Origin: Desulfarculaceae bacterium
GTDB lineage: Bacteria > Desulfobacterota > Desulfarculia > Desulfarculales > Desulfarculaceae
Assembly (NCBI GenBank): GCA_020444545.1
Contig: JAHLKT010000005.1
Location: forward strand, 62,001 to 126,000
Direction: 5' to 3'
Length of the DNA stretch: 64,000 bases
Shown piece by piece: positions 21,528 through 30,957 of this stretch. Position numbers and translations under genes: made by a program. The notes beneath the pieces were generated by a model that made no database searches, was not told the origin of the DNA, and saw nothing but the letters and a program-made list of their open reading frames with translations. The number at the start of each line of letters is the position of its first letter. Position 1 is the stretch's first letter.

Positions 21528-23663
21528 TTATCCCAGGCCCAAGAGCTTGCCGCCCTGGAACACGGCCAGGGCCAGCAGATAGGCGATCACCGTGTTGTAG
21601 CCCAGGGAGAACAGGGGCCAGCCCCAGCCGCCGGTCTCGCGGCGGATCATGACCAGGGTGGCCATGCAGGGGGCGTAGATCATCACGAAGATCATCAGGG
21701 CAAAGGCGCTCAGGGGGCTCCAGCCCTTTTCCTTGGCCAGGCGCTGGCTAAGGCTGGCCGCGTGCTCCGGGTCCACCTCGCCCAGGGAGTAGGCCACCCC
21801 CATGGTGCTGACGATGACTTCCTTGGCCGCGAAGCCGCCCACCAGAGCCACGTTGGTGCGCCAGTCGAAGCCCAGGGGCGCGGTGAGGGCGGTGAGCCCG
21901 CGCCCGATCCTGCCGGCCACGGTGCCGGCCAGCTCGGCCGAGGCGCGCTCGGACTCCAGCTCTTGGCGGGCCTGGGTCGTGGGCGCGGCGGCGATGCGCG
22001 CCTGCCAGGCCGCGTCTTGGGCCGGGTCCAGGGCCGGGAAGCTCATGGCCGCCCACATGAGCACGCTGACCCCCAGGATCATGGTGCCCGCCTTTTTCAC
22101 GTACTGCCAGGTGCGTTCCCAGGTGTGGATCACCAGGCCCTTGAGGGTGGGGGCGCGGTAGGGGGGCAGTTCCATGACGAATGGCGTCTGCTCGCCCTTG
22201 AGGATGGTCACTCTGAGGAGCTTGGCGGCCAACAGGGCCAGGGCCCAGGAGATCAGGGTGAGCAAAAAGAGCATCTGGGCCTGGTGGCGGGCGAAAAAAG
22301 CGGCGATGAGAAGGCTGAACACCGGCAGCTTGGCCCCGCAGTTCATGAAGGGCACGGTGAGGATGGTGGCCAGACGGGCCTTGGGGTCCTTGAGGGTGCG
22401 CGCGGCCATGACCCCGGGCACCGCGCAGCCCCCGGAGATGCCCCCGCCCACGATCAGGGCCATGACGCTGTTGCCGTGCAGGCCGAAGATGCGCAGCACC
22501 CGGTCCATGATGTAGGCCACCCGGGCCATGTAGCCCGAGTCCTCCATGATGGCGATGGCGAAAAACATGAAGGCGATGAGCGGCGCGAAGCCCAGCACCC
22601 CGCCCACCCCGTCGATGACGCCGGATACGATCAGCGAGCGCAAGATCCCCTCGGGCATGGCGCTCATGACCATGCCGCCCATCCAGCCGAAAAACTTTTC
22701 GAACCACACCACCGGGCTCTCGGAGGCCCAGAACACGAACTCGTAGATGGCGTAGAGCACCCCGAACAAAAACAGCGGCCCGCCCAGGCGGTGGGTCAGC
22801 ACCTTGTCCAGCTTGTCGCTGAAGTCCATGCGCATCTCGCGCTCGCTGACCACCACCTGGCGGGTGATGCCCATGATGAAGCCGTAGCGGTAGTCCGCGA
22901 TGATGCTCTCGGGGTCGTCGTCCATGGTCGAGCGCACGTGGGAGGCCACCCGGCGGCACACCGGCAAGAGCGACTTGGCCAGCTCCGGGGTCTGCTCCAC
23001 GTTGTCGATGACTTCCTGGTCGCCCTCCAGGCACTTGACCGCCAGCCAGTGGGCGCTCAACAGGCCGTGGCGCTCCTGGGAGCCCTGTAGCAGGGCCTCC
23101 ACCTCGGCCACCCCCTGGTCCACGTCCGCGCCGTAGCTGATCTCCAGGGGCTTCCACTCCGGCGGATTCTCGGCCAGCTCAACCGCCGCCCGCAGCATCT
23201 CCTCCATGCCCTTGCCCTGGCGGGCCACGGTGGGCACCACCGGCGCGCCCAGCAGCCGGCTCAGCTTGGCCGTGTCGATCTTCAGGCCCTTGCTCTCGGC
23301 CACGTCCACCATGTTCAGGCAGATGATCAGGGGCACGCCCAGCTCCATGAGCTGCACGCTGAGGTAGAGGTTGCGCTCCAGGTTGGAGGCGTCCACCACG
23401 TCCACCACCACGTCGGGGCGCTGGCCGATGAGATAGTTGCGGGCCACCAGCTCCTCGGGGGAGTAGGCGGTGAGGCTGTAGGTGCCGGGCAGGTCCACCA
23501 CCTGCACCGGGCGGCCGTCCAGATGGGCGGTGCCCTCCTTGTACTCCACCGTCACCCCGGGGTAGTTGCCCACGTGCTGGCGCGCCCCGGTGAGGGCGTT
23601 GAACACGCTGGTCTTGCCGGCGTTGGGGTTGCCGGCCAGGGCGATGGTGTAGGGGCGGCTCAT
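21528..23663 (-). CDS. feoB: Ferrous iron transport protein B
   Basis: 711 aa. The N-terminal G domain has G1 GNPNAGKTSVFN near residue 11, G2 NYPGVTVEYKEG, G3 DLPGTYSL and G4 LNMVD. The membrane part carries two Gate motifs with conserved Cys (GGGISGGCAVPGVMAARTL and FMNCGAKLPVFSLL), consistent with an active Fe(II) channel. Its ATG overlaps the feoA stop. The operon order is fur-feoA fusion, feoA, feoB, Cys-rich protein. Confidence 0.97.
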   Translation of the reverse strand: MSRPYTIALAGNPNAGKTSVFNALTGARQHVGNYPGVTVEYKEGTAHLDGRPVQVVDLPGTYSLTAYSPEELVARNYLIGQRPDVVVDVVDASNLERNLYLSVQLMELGVPLIICLNMVDVAESKGLKIDTAKLSRLLGAPVVPTVARQGKGMEEMLRAAVELAENPPEWKPLEISYGADVDQGVAEVEALLQGSQERHGLLSAHWLAVKCLEGDQEVIDNVEQTPELAKSLLPVCRRVASHVRSTMDDDPESIIADYRYGFIMGITRQVVVSEREMRMDFSDKLDKVLTHRLGGPLFLFGVLYAIYEFVFWASESPVVWFEKFFGWMGGMVMSAMPEGILRSLIVSGVIDGVGGVLGFAPLIAFMFFAIAIMEDSGYMARVAYIMDRVLRIFGLHGNSVMALIVGGGISGGCAVPGVMAARTLKDPKARLATILTVPFMNCGAKLPVFSLLIAAFFARHQAQMLFLLTLISWALALLAAKLLRVTILKGEQTPFVMELPPYRAPTLKGLVIHTWERTWQYVKKAGTMILGVSVLMWAAMSFPALDPAQDAAWQARIAAAPTTQARQELESERASAELAGTVAGRIGRGLTALTAPLGFDWRTNVALVGGFAAKEVIVSTMGVAYSLGEVDPEHAASLSQRLAKEKGWSPLSAFALMIFVMIYAPCMATLVMIRRETGGWGWPLFSLGYNTVIAYLLALAVFQGGKLLGLG

Positions 23664-23905
23664 GATCCGGTTTCCGGCTCCACCAGGATGTGCTCGGCCT
23701 CGTTGTTGCGCAGGGTGAGGTTGTAGCCCCGGAGCTTGATCTCCACCGGGTCCTTGAGCGGGGCCCGGCCGATGACTTGGATGACCGTGCCGGGCACCAG
23801 GCCCATCTCGCGCATGCGCCGGCCCAGCTCGCCGCCGGTGCCGATCTTCTTGACCACGGCCCGGTGTCCGGGCTTTAGCTGCCTTAGGCTGACGACGGGG
23901 CTCAT
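23660..23905 (-). CDS. feoA: Ferrous iron transport protein A
   Basis: 81 aa SH3-like domain: LRQLKPGHRAVVKKIGTGGE, then RRMREMGLVPGTVIQVIGRA, PLKDPVEIKLRGYNLTLR and NEAEHILVE. It matches cytoplasmic FeoA, which interacts with FeoB. It overlaps feoB by four bases and follows the Fur-FeoA fusion gene by 13 bases. Confidence 0.95.
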   Translation of the reverse strand: MSPVVSLRQLKPGHRAVVKKIGTGGELGRRMREMGLVPGTVIQVIGRAPLKDPVEIKLRGYNLTLRNNEAEHILVEPETGS

Positions 23906-23918
23906 GGGCTCTCCGGGA

Positions 23919-24602
<684 letters not shown>

Positions 24603-24638
24603 CTAATTCTCCAAAGACAACTAAATTAACAGAGCCTA

Positions 24639-24666
24639 ATTATAACGCGCAAGGTAAAACTGTCAC
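24639..24666 (-). promoter_or_regulatory. Putative sigma-70 promoter of the feo operon
   Basis: On the minus strand GTGACA (24661-24666) and a perfect TATAAT (24639-24644) are separated by 16 bases, giving a leader of about 30 bases before the TTG start. The surrounding AT-rich DNA could hold a Fur box, but I cannot define one confidently. Confidence 0.6.
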
Positions 24667-24777
24667 CTCGATACCCCTTAAAAATAATCATTTCGTGAAG
24701 AAAGGCAATGGAGCCGCGCCGGGCTCCGGGGGATTTCACCGATTCTTAACCTGGGCGCTTGGCCGAAGCAGCCGCTT

Positions 24778-24799
24778 GTGTTAACCTTAACGTTAACAC
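24778..24799. promoter_or_regulatory. Palindromic operator before the sigma-54 activator gene
   Basis: GTGTTAAC and GTTAACAC are perfect 8-base arms separated by CTTAAC, ending 22 bases before the ATG at 24822. The same TTAACGTTA core recurs twice at 26224-26242, downstream of the activator gene. It is a likely autoregulatory site for that activator. Confidence 0.6.
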
Positions 24800-24821
24800 C
24801 TAACGATGCTAGGAGATAAGC

Positions 24822-26201
24822 ATGGCCGACATCACCGCCGAGGACATCGGGCGGCACTGGCAATCCGTGGTGGACACCATGGCCGAGGGGCTGTTCGTGG
24901 TGGACACCCGGGGCAGGGTGGTGTTCATCAACCCTGCCGCCGAGCGCCTCACCGGCTACCGCCGGGAGGAGGTGCTGGGCCGCTCCTGCTCGGCCTTCGA
25001 GTCGGAGACCTGCCAGTCCTGCCATGACGAGCAGGGCTGCATGGCCTGCGGCCTGTTCGAAAACGGCCGGGTGCTCAACAAGCGCTGCACTATCGTGAAG
25101 AAGGACGGCAGCGCGGTGCACATGCTCAAGAACGCCCGCGTCTTGCACGACGAGCTGGGCCAGGTCATCGGCGGGGTGGAAACCCTCACCGACGTGACCC
25201 CGGTGGTGGAGCGCGACCGCCAGATCAGCGGCCTCAAGCGCCAGCTCAAACGCGACTACGGCTACGAGGGGCTCATCGGCCAGTCCCCGGCCATGCGCCG
25301 GGTGTACCAGCTCCTGGAGTCCGCCGCCGCCTCGGCCGCGCCGGTGGTCTTGCTGGGGGCCAGCGGCACGGGCAAGGAGCTGGCCGCCGCGGCCATCCAC
25401 AACCGCTCTCCCCGGCGCAAAGGGCCCTTCGTGCGGGTCAACTGCGCGGCGCTCAACCCGTCCCTTCTGGAAAGCGAGCTGTTCGGGCATGAAAAGGGCG
25501 CCTTCACCGGGGCGGAGCGCACCCGCGAGGGCCGCTTCGAGGCGGCCGACGGGGGCAGCCTGTTCTTGGACGAGATCGGCGATCTGCCCGCCGGGCTCCA
25601 GGCCAAGCTCTTGCGCGTGTTGCAGGAGGGCGAGGTGGAGCGGGTGGGCTCCAACCGCTCCATCAAAGTGGATGTGCGCATCATTACCGCCACCAACCGC
25701 GACCTGGTCAAGCTCATGGAGTCCGGCGAATTTCGCGAGGACCTGTTCTACCGCATCAACGTGGTGCCCATAAGCCTGCCGCCCCTGGCCGCGCGCAAGG
25801 AGGACATCCCCCTGCTCGCCCGGTCGTTCATCGAGCGCACCGCCCTGGGTTCCGAGCGGGGCATCACCGGCATCAGCCCGGCCGCCCTGGAGGCGCTCAT
25901 GGCCCACGACTGGCCGGGTAACGTGCGCGAGCTGATCAACGCCATCGAGTACGCCTTTGTCACTTGCCCGGGCGGCGAGATTCTGCCCATGCACCTGCCC
26001 CCCAGCGTGCTGGGCGATCGCCCCGCCTGCGGTCCCTCGGCCCCGGGCCCCACCCAGGACCCCTTGGAGGCGGCCCAGCGGGCCGAGATCGAGGCCGCGC
26101 TCAGGGCCACGGGCGGCCACAAGGCCCAGGCCGCCGCCTCCCTGGGGATAAGCAGGGTAACTCTTTGGAAACGCATGAAGAAGCTGGGCATGGCCGCCTA
26201 G
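24822..26201 (+). CDS. PAS-containing sigma-54-dependent transcriptional activator (Fis family)
   Basis: 459 aa. The PAS domain spans residues of about 12-130 and contains a CxxC-x5-CxxC set (Cys64, 67, 73, 76) plus Cys56 and Cys89, suggesting redox, heme-thiolate, metal or FeS sensing. The AAA+ domain (about 147-380) has Walker [27 protein letters not shown] with the GAFTGA sigma-54 loop, Walker [14 protein letters not shown] and an Arg-finger region. The C-terminal Fis-type helix-turn-helix is [20 protein letters not shown]. It lacks a receiver domain, so the PAS is the sensor. The downstream ferredoxin operon, with repeated sites and a -24/-12 promoter, is the evident target. Confidence 0.94.
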   Translation: MADITAEDIGRHWQSVVDTMAEGLFVVDTRGRVVFINPAAERLTGYRREEVLGRSCSAFESETCQSCHDEQGCMACGLFENGRVLNKRCTIVKKDGSAVHMLKNARVLHDELGQVIGGVETLTDVTPVVERDRQISGLKRQLKRDYGYEGLIGQSPAMRRVYQLLESAAASAAPVVLLGASGTGKELAAAAIHNRSPRRKGPFVRVNCAALNPSLLESELFGHEKGAFTGAERTREGRFEAADGGSLFLDEIGDLPAGLQAKLLRVLQEGEVERVGSNRSIKVDVRIITATNRDLVKLMESGEFREDLFYRINVVPISLPPLAARKEDIPLLARSFIERTALGSERGITGISPAALEALMAHDWPGNVRELINAIEYAFVTCPGGEILPMHLPPSVLGDRPACGPSAPGPTQDPLEAAQRAEIEAALRATGGHKAQAAASLGISRVTLWKRMKKLGMAA

Positions 26202-26213
26202 GTTTTATCCTCT

Positions 26214-26242
26214 GTTAATCTGCCTTAACGTTACTTAACGTT
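26214..26242. promoter_or_regulatory. Putative activator-binding sites (UAS)
   Basis: The GTTAAT half-site is followed by CTTAACGTT at 26224-26232 and again at 26234-26242. These match the core of the palindrome at 24778. They lie about 80 bases upstream of a sigma-54 promoter, a normal distance for an enhancer site. Confidence 0.55.
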
Positions 26243-26319
26243 TCTCTCTGAAAGGCGTGGCGGGATAAGCCACTGAAATAAAAACTAAAACATGCAAAAT
26301 CTCGGGCAGGGGCCTTTTC

Positions 26320-26333
26320 GGCACGGGGCTTGC
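26320..26333 (+). promoter_or_regulatory. Sigma-54 (-24/-12) promoter
   Basis: GGCACGGGGCTTGC: GG at 26320-26321, ten bases, then GC at 26332-26333, with TTGCT at -12. It matches the GGCAC-N5-TTGC consensus. Predicted transcription starts near 26345, which puts the ATG at 26397 inside the message and rules out an ORF start at 26292. Confidence 0.75.
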
Positions 26334-26396
26334 TCTATTAGGCGCCAACCGACGAGACCCGGGCCCGGCCCGGTTGCGATAGCGAGGGAAGTGGTA

Positions 26397-27494
26397 ATGC
26401 CCAAGGATCTGAGTCGAAGAAGTTTTCTGCGGGGCGGCCTGGCCGCCGCCGCCGGGGTGGCCGCCAGTCCCATCATCCTGCCGACCGCGGCCCAGGCGGC
26501 CAGCGGCAAGGAACTGTGCACCCTCTTGGACCTTTCCAAGTGCATCGGGTGCGAGGAATGCGTGGGCGCCTGCCGCGAGCAGTGGCAGTCCAGCGTACCC
26601 GACCCGGTGAGCCCCATCCCCGCTCCGATTCCGGCCAAGGTGCCGGTGCAGGACTGGTCTAAGCGCAAGGATGTCTCCGACCGCCTGACCCCCTACAACT
26701 TCCTATATATCGAGCACCTGGAAGTGCCCTACAAGGGCGAAACCGTGGAGCTCAACGTGCCCCGCCGTTGCATGCACTGCCTCAACCCGCCCTGTGCCGA
26801 CCTCTGCCCCTTCGGCGCAGGACGGGTGGAGAAAAACGGCGTGGTGCACATCGACCCCGAGGTGTGCCTGGGCGGGGCCAAGTGCAAGACGGTCTGCCCC
26901 TGGAAGATCCCCCAGCGCCAGTCCGGGGTGGGGGTCTATCTGGATATCATGCCCAAGTTCGCGGGCAACGGGGTGATGTTCAAGTGTCACCGTTGTTTGC
27001 CCCTGGTGGAAAAGGGCCAGCAGCCCCGTTGCGTGGAGGTCTGCCCCGAGCAGGTGCAGAGCATCGGCCCGCGCGAAAGCATCCTGGCCCAGGCCGAGAC
27101 CCTGGCCCGCCAGAAGGCCGAGGCCGACGGCGCCTCTCCCGAGAGCTGGCGCGACTACGTCTACGGCTTGAGCGAGAACGGCGGCACCACCACTCTTTAC
27201 GTCTCGCCCATGCCCTTCAGCGTGGTCAGCCAGGCCATCGAGCAGGCCCACGCCGCCTCGGCCAAGCCCGGCCGGGGCCGCGCCGCCCAGGCCAAGCAGG
27301 GCGGCCGGCGCAAGGGTCGCGGCTTCGGCGGCCGGCCGCCCATGGGCCCGGTGGCCGACGTGATGGCCAAGGCCGACAACCTCAGCCTGGCCCTGGTGCT
27401 GGCTCCGCTGGCCGGGCTGGCCGCGGGCTTCACCCGCCTGTTCGGCAAGAAGCTCCGCTCCGACGACTCTGAGCACAAGGGGGAAGCGGCATGA
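26397..27494 (+). CDS. Tat-exported four-cluster ferredoxin with C-terminal anchor (HybA/DmsB-like)
   Basis: About 365 aa from the ATG at 26397, preceded by AGGGAA. The N-terminus SRRSFLRGGLAAAAGVAAS is a twin-arginine signal. Four Cys groups for 4Fe-4S clusters follow: CIGCEECVGAC, CMHCLNPPCADLCP, CLGGAKCKTVCP and CHRCLP with CVEVCP. After a basic low-complexity stretch (GRGRAAQAKQGGRRKGRGFG) a hydrophobic segment (LALVLAPLAGLAAGF) could anchor it to the membrane, as in HybA. Such subunits wire a periplasmic oxidoreductase to a membrane quinone module. No catalytic subunit is encoded here. It overlaps the next gene by four bases. Confidence 0.88.
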   Translation: MPKDLSRRSFLRGGLAAAAGVAASPIILPTAAQAASGKELCTLLDLSKCIGCEECVGACREQWQSSVPDPVSPIPAPIPAKVPVQDWSKRKDVSDRLTPYNFLYIEHLEVPYKGETVELNVPRRCMHCLNPPCADLCPFGAGRVEKNGVVHIDPEVCLGGAKCKTVCPWKIPQRQSGVGVYLDIMPKFAGNGVMFKCHRCLPLVEKGQQPRCVEVCPEQVQSIGPRESILAQAETLARQKAEADGASPESWRDYVYGLSENGGTTTLYVSPMPFSVVSQAIEQAHAASAKPGRGRAAQAKQGGRRKGRGFGGRPPMGPVADVMAKADNLSLALVLAPLAGLAAGFTRLFGKKLRSDDSEHKGEAA

Positions 27495-27967
27495 TGAAGC
27501 ACTCTTATTCTCCCGGCGGCCGCGTGGCGGTGTGGCTCTACGGCATCGCCATCGGCCTGGCCCTGTTCAGCGGCTTCGGCCAGATGCCCCTGTACAACCG
27601 TTATTACCTCACCTCGGTGCCCGGCCTGGGCTGGAGCGGCAACTTCATCGCCCTGAGCGAGCTGCACTACTTCGCCGCCGCCCTGATGCTGGGTCTGTTG
27701 GCCTGGCGCCTGGCCCTGGATGTCCGAGACACCGACACGGCCTGGTCCTGGGGCCCCCGCTCCTGGTGGGGCTGGAGCCTCCTGGCGGTCATCGCCCTCA
27801 CCGGCGCGGCCAAGGCTCTGCGCAACGCGGGCATCTTTTTGCCCCCGGTCTGGCTCATGATCCTGGACTTCGCCCACCTGGGCAGCGCCATGGCCTTTAT
27901 GTTCAGCGGCCTGGTTTCCCTGTTCCGGCCGCGCCCCAATCCGTACCTCCGTGGCAAGCTTGCCTGA
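27491..27967 (+). CDS. Small cytochrome b-like membrane subunit
   Basis: 158 aa with four predicted helices (about 13-31, 53-74, 84-104 and 118-138). Histidines sit in or near helices 2 and 4 (SELHYFAAALMLGLL, LDFAHLGSAMAFMFSGL) and could coordinate heme, as in FdnI or thiosulfate reductase cytochrome b subunits. It overlaps the ferredoxin gene (ATGA) and is followed by a strong terminator, so the two make a discrete two-gene sigma-54-controlled operon. Heme binding is inferred, not certain. Confidence 0.7.
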   Translation: MMKHSYSPGGRVAVWLYGIAIGLALFSGFGQMPLYNRYYLTSVPGLGWSGNFIALSELHYFAAALMLGLLAWRLALDVRDTDTAWSWGPRSWWGWSLLAVIALTGAAKALRNAGIFLPPVWLMILDFAHLGSAMAFMFSGLVSLFRPRPNPYLRGKLA

Positions 27968-27997
27968 ACGACCAAGCTTGCCAGCCTCCTAGCGCCA

Positions 27998-28033
27998 GCC
28001 CCGCTCCCCTGCATGGGAGCGGGGCGTTTTTTT
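27998..28033 (+). terminator. Rho-independent terminator of the ferredoxin operon
   Basis: The GCCCCGCTCCC / GGGAGCGGGGC stem (11 bp, 6-base loop) is followed by GTTTTTTT, 31 bases past the membrane-subunit stop. Confidence 0.92.
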
Positions 28034-28147
28034 GCGCCCGGGCATACCGCTGGATTGCCGCGCCCCCCTTCCTTGACACCCCGCCGTCCGGCTTCTAACC
28101 TGATAACGGAACCTGAAAATCGCAATGCGGGCAAAGGAGCCTAGCGT

Positions 28148-29296
28148 ATGGCCAGCAAGGTCTATTTCATTGACGTCCGGGCCACCATCAAGCGGTCCCT
28201 GGTCAACAAGATCGACGAGCTCATCGCGGCGGTGGGCCTGGCGGACACGATCAAGCCGGGCGGGCTTACCGCCCTCAAGCTGCACTTCGGGGAAAAGGGC
28301 AACACCGCCTACATCCGGCCGGTGTTCGTGCGCCGCTTCGTGGACGCGGTGAAAGCGGCGGGCGGCCAGCCCTTCCTTACCGACGCCAACACCCTCTATG
28401 TGGGCACCCGCGCCACCTCGCCGGGCCATTTGAACACTGCGGTGGAAAACGGCTTTGCCTACAGCGTGGTGGGCGCGCCCCTGATCATCGCCGACGGGCT
28501 CAAGGGCCACAACTCGGCAGCGGTGCCGGTGAACCTGCCCGAATGCGACGAGGCCCACATCGGGGCCGAGGTGGTGGAGGCCGACAGCCTGATCAGCCTG
28601 GCCCACTTCAAGGGCCACGAGGTCTCGGGCTTCGGCGGGGCCATGAAGAACCTGGGCATGGGCGCGGCCAGCCGCCGGGGCAAGCTGTTCATGCACAGCA
28701 ACATCACCCCGGTAATCAAGGCCAAGCGCTGCATCTCCTGCGGATCGTGCATTAAGCGCTGTCCCGTGGGGGCCATCAAGTTCGTGGCCCGCACCGACGC
28801 CCCCGCGCCCCTGGAGAGCAAAAACCCCAAGGTGCAGGCCCACAAGGACCCGGACAAGTGCATCGGCTGCGGCGACTGCATCCTGGCCTGCCCCACCGAG
28901 GCCATCCAGATCGGCTGGGACGCCGAGGTGCCCGACTTCCTCAAGCGCATGGTGGCCTACACCAAGGGCGTGCTGGCGGGCAAGGAGGGCCACGCGGCCC
29001 ACTTCAACTTCATCACCCAGGTGAGCCCGGCCTGCGACTGTTATCCCTTCAACGACGCGCCCATGGTGGCCGACATCGGCATCGTGGCCTCCAGCGACGT
29101 GGTGGCCATCGACCAGGCCTCGGTGGATCTGGTGAACCAGGCCCCGGGCCTGCCGGGCACCGAGCTCAAGCACGCCCACGCCCCGGGCGCGGACAAGTTC
29201 CGCGACCTTTATCCCCGGGTGGACTGGGAGGTGCAGCTGGCCTACGCCGAGGAGATCGGCCTGGGCAGCCGGGAATACGAGCTGGTCCGGCTTTAG
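28148..29296 (+). CDS. DUF362 domain iron-sulfur protein
   Basis: 382 aa, cytoplasmic. The DUF362 body begins KVYFIDVRATIKRSLVNKI and includes LKLHFGEKGNTAYIRPVFVR and SLAHFKGHEVSGFGGAMKNL. Two 4Fe-4S motifs lie near residue 200-250 (CISCGSCIKRCPVGAIKF and CIGCGDCILACPTEAIQI). This arrangement is common in anaerobes; its electron partner is unknown. An AAAGGAG site precedes the ATG. The fetA-like gene starts 4 bases after the stop, so cotranscription is likely. Confidence 0.9.
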   Translation: MASKVYFIDVRATIKRSLVNKIDELIAAVGLADTIKPGGLTALKLHFGEKGNTAYIRPVFVRRFVDAVKAAGGQPFLTDANTLYVGTRATSPGHLNTAVENGFAYSVVGAPLIIADGLKGHNSAAVPVNLPECDEAHIGAEVVEADSLISLAHFKGHEVSGFGGAMKNLGMGAASRRGKLFMHSNITPVIKAKRCISCGSCIKRCPVGAIKFVARTDAPAPLESKNPKVQAHKDPDKCIGCGDCILACPTEAIQIGWDAEVPDFLKRMVAYTKGVLAGKEGHAAHFNFITQVSPACDCYPFNDAPMVADIGIVASSDVVAIDQASVDLVNQAPGLPGTELKHAHAPGADKFRDLYPRVDWEVQLAYAEEIGLGSREYELVRL

Positions 29297-29300
29297 GCCC

Positions 29301-30005
29301 TTGAGCCCCGAATCACCCAACCCAGGGGCCGCCAACGGCAACGGCGGTCCCTTGATTCACCTGGAGAACGTCTCCTGGGACACCCCCGGCGGCGCGCCGG
29401 TGCTCTCCGGCGTGTCCCTGTCCCTGGAGGCCGGGGATCTGGCCTGGCTCTCGGGGCCCTCCGGCGGGGGTAAGTCCAGCCTGCTGCGCCTGATCAACCG
29501 CCTGGCCGAGCCCAAGAGCGGCGAGCTTTTCTTGGCGGGCAAGCCGCTCGCTTCCTACGACCCGCCCGCCCTGCGCCGCAAGGCCGCCCTGTTGCCCCAG
29601 ACCCCGGTGATGTTCGAAGGCAGCGTGGGCGACAACCTGCTGGCCCCCTTTGCCTTCAAGGCGGCCCACGGCCTGCCGCGCCCCTCGGGCGACCGCCTTT
29701 TGCGCCTGCTGGAGGGCCTGGGCCTGGCCGGGGTGGGGCTGGAGGCGGCGGCCGCCGGTCTCTCCCTGGGCCAGAAGCAGCGGGTGGCCCTGGCCCGGAT
29801 GCTGCTGTTGGAGCCCGCCGCCTTGCTCTTGGACGAGCCGGTGAGCGCCCTGGACCCCGAATCCCGCGAGTTGGTGGAGCAGGCGGCGGTGGAGCAGGCG
29901 GCCCTGGGCCGCGCGGTGCTGTTGGTCAGCCACCAGCCGCCCCAGGCCATGGGCGCCTTACGCCACCTGGTGCTGCGCGAGGGTCTGCTGGAGGAAACGG
30001 CGTGA
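29301..30005 (+). CDS. ABC transporter ATPase, FetA (YbbL)-like
   Basis: 234 aa, TTG start. It has Walker A GPSGGGKSS, Q-loop LLPQTP, the signature LSLGQKQRVALARML, Walker B ALLLDEPVSALD and the switch His in LLVSHQPP. The signature begins LSLGQ rather than LSGGQ. It is coupled by a four-base overlap to the FetB-like permease, which defines it as the ATPase of a YbbLM/FetAB exporter. FetAB exports iron and relieves peroxide stress in E. coli. Confidence 0.88.
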   Translation: MSPESPNPGAANGNGGPLIHLENVSWDTPGGAPVLSGVSLSLEAGDLAWLSGPSGGGKSSLLRLINRLAEPKSGELFLAGKPLASYDPPALRRKAALLPQTPVMFEGSVGDNLLAPFAFKAAHGLPRPSGDRLLRLLEGLGLAGVGLEAAAAGLSLGQKQRVALARMLLLEPAALLLDEPVSALDPESRELVEQAAVEQAALGRAVLLVSHQPPQAMGALRHLVLREGLLEETA

Positions 30006-30808
30006 GCGGCGCGGTGCCCATCGGCTGGCTCCAGATCGCCCTGGCCCTGGGCTTCATCCTCCTGGCCGGAGGGGCCTCTCTGTGGCTCAAGCTGGGCCTG
30101 GGCCGCGAGCTGGTGGTGGGCACCCTGCGCACCTTTGGCCAGCTCCTGTTGATGGGCTACGTGCTGCTCTACATCTTCGCCCTGAGCTGGCCCTGGCTGG
30201 TGCTGGCGGTGTTCGCGGGCATGATCTTCTTCGCGGCCCGCATCGTCACCAGCCGGGTGCGGGGCAAGGGCGTGCCGGTGTTCTGGCCGGTGTTTTGGTC
30301 CATGCTGCTCTCCTACATGGTGGTGAGCTTTTTGGTGGTGGGGGTGGTGGTGCAGGCCGATCCCTGGTGGGAGCCGCGCTATTTCCTGCCCCTTGGGGGC
30401 ATGGTGGTGGGCAACTCCATGAACGCCATGGCCCTGGCCCTGGAGCGCCTGTTCGGGGAGATGAAGAACCGGGCGGGCGAGGTGGAGACCATGCTCTCCC
30501 TGGGGGCCGACCCCAAAGAGGCCACGTCCGCCATTTTCGCCGATTCGGTGCGCGCGGGCATGATCCCCTCCATCAACTCCATGATGGGGGTGGGCCTGGT
30601 GTTCATTCCGGGCATGATGACCGGCCAGATCCTGGCCGGGGCCGACCCCCTTTTGGCCATCAAATACCAGATCGTGGTGATGCTCATGCTGGTGGGCTCC
30701 ACCACCCTGGGCAGCGTCCTGGCGGTCAGCCTGGCCCGTAAGCGCCTCTTCACCCCGGCGGCCCAGCTCCGCCCCCTGGGGGTTGCCAAGCCAAACAAGC
30801 GGGCATAG
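30002..30808 (+). CDS. FetB (YbbM/UPF0014)-like ABC permease
   Basis: 268 aa, about seven membrane helices. It has UPF0014 landmarks: VVGTLRTFGQLLLMGYVLLY, PLGGMVVGNSMNAMALALER, the coupling region EVETMLSLGADPKEAT and SINSMMGVGLVFIPGMMTGQ. With the preceding ATPase it forms an iron (or other metal) exporter. It is the only metal exporter in the window and complements the Feo uptake operon about 8 kb away. Confidence 0.92.
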   Translation: MSGAVPIGWLQIALALGFILLAGGASLWLKLGLGRELVVGTLRTFGQLLLMGYVLLYIFALSWPWLVLAVFAGMIFFAARIVTSRVRGKGVPVFWPVFWSMLLSYMVVSFLVVGVVVQADPWWEPRYFLPLGGMVVGNSMNAMALALERLFGEMKNRAGEVETMLSLGADPKEATSAIFADSVRAGMIPSINSMMGVGLVFIPGMMTGQILAGADPLLAIKYQIVVMLMLVGSTTLGSVLAVSLARKRLFTPAAQLRPLGVAKPNKRA

Positions 30809-30846
30809 TTCACTCCGCTGAACGCAATGCCCCCCTCAGAGAATGG

Positions 30847-30875
30847 TTGACCCCGGCCCCCGGGGCTGCTATGTT
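30847..30875 (+). promoter_or_regulatory. Putative sigma-70 promoter of the molybdenum hydroxylase operon
   Basis: TTGACC (30847-30852) and TATGTT (30870-30875) with a 17-base spacer, about 80 bases before the first gene. Confidence 0.55.
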
Positions 30876-30957
30876 TGGGCTCACAATGGTTACAGCGCCT
30901 TTTTAGGCCATAATCACAGGGAAAACAGCCCAAAGCCCTCATGCGGGGAGGTCATCT

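Noticed and set aside
26292-26396. Upstream extension of the Tat ferredoxin ORF
   Set aside because: The sigma-54 promoter at 26320-26333 lies inside it, and the Tat signal starts at 26397.
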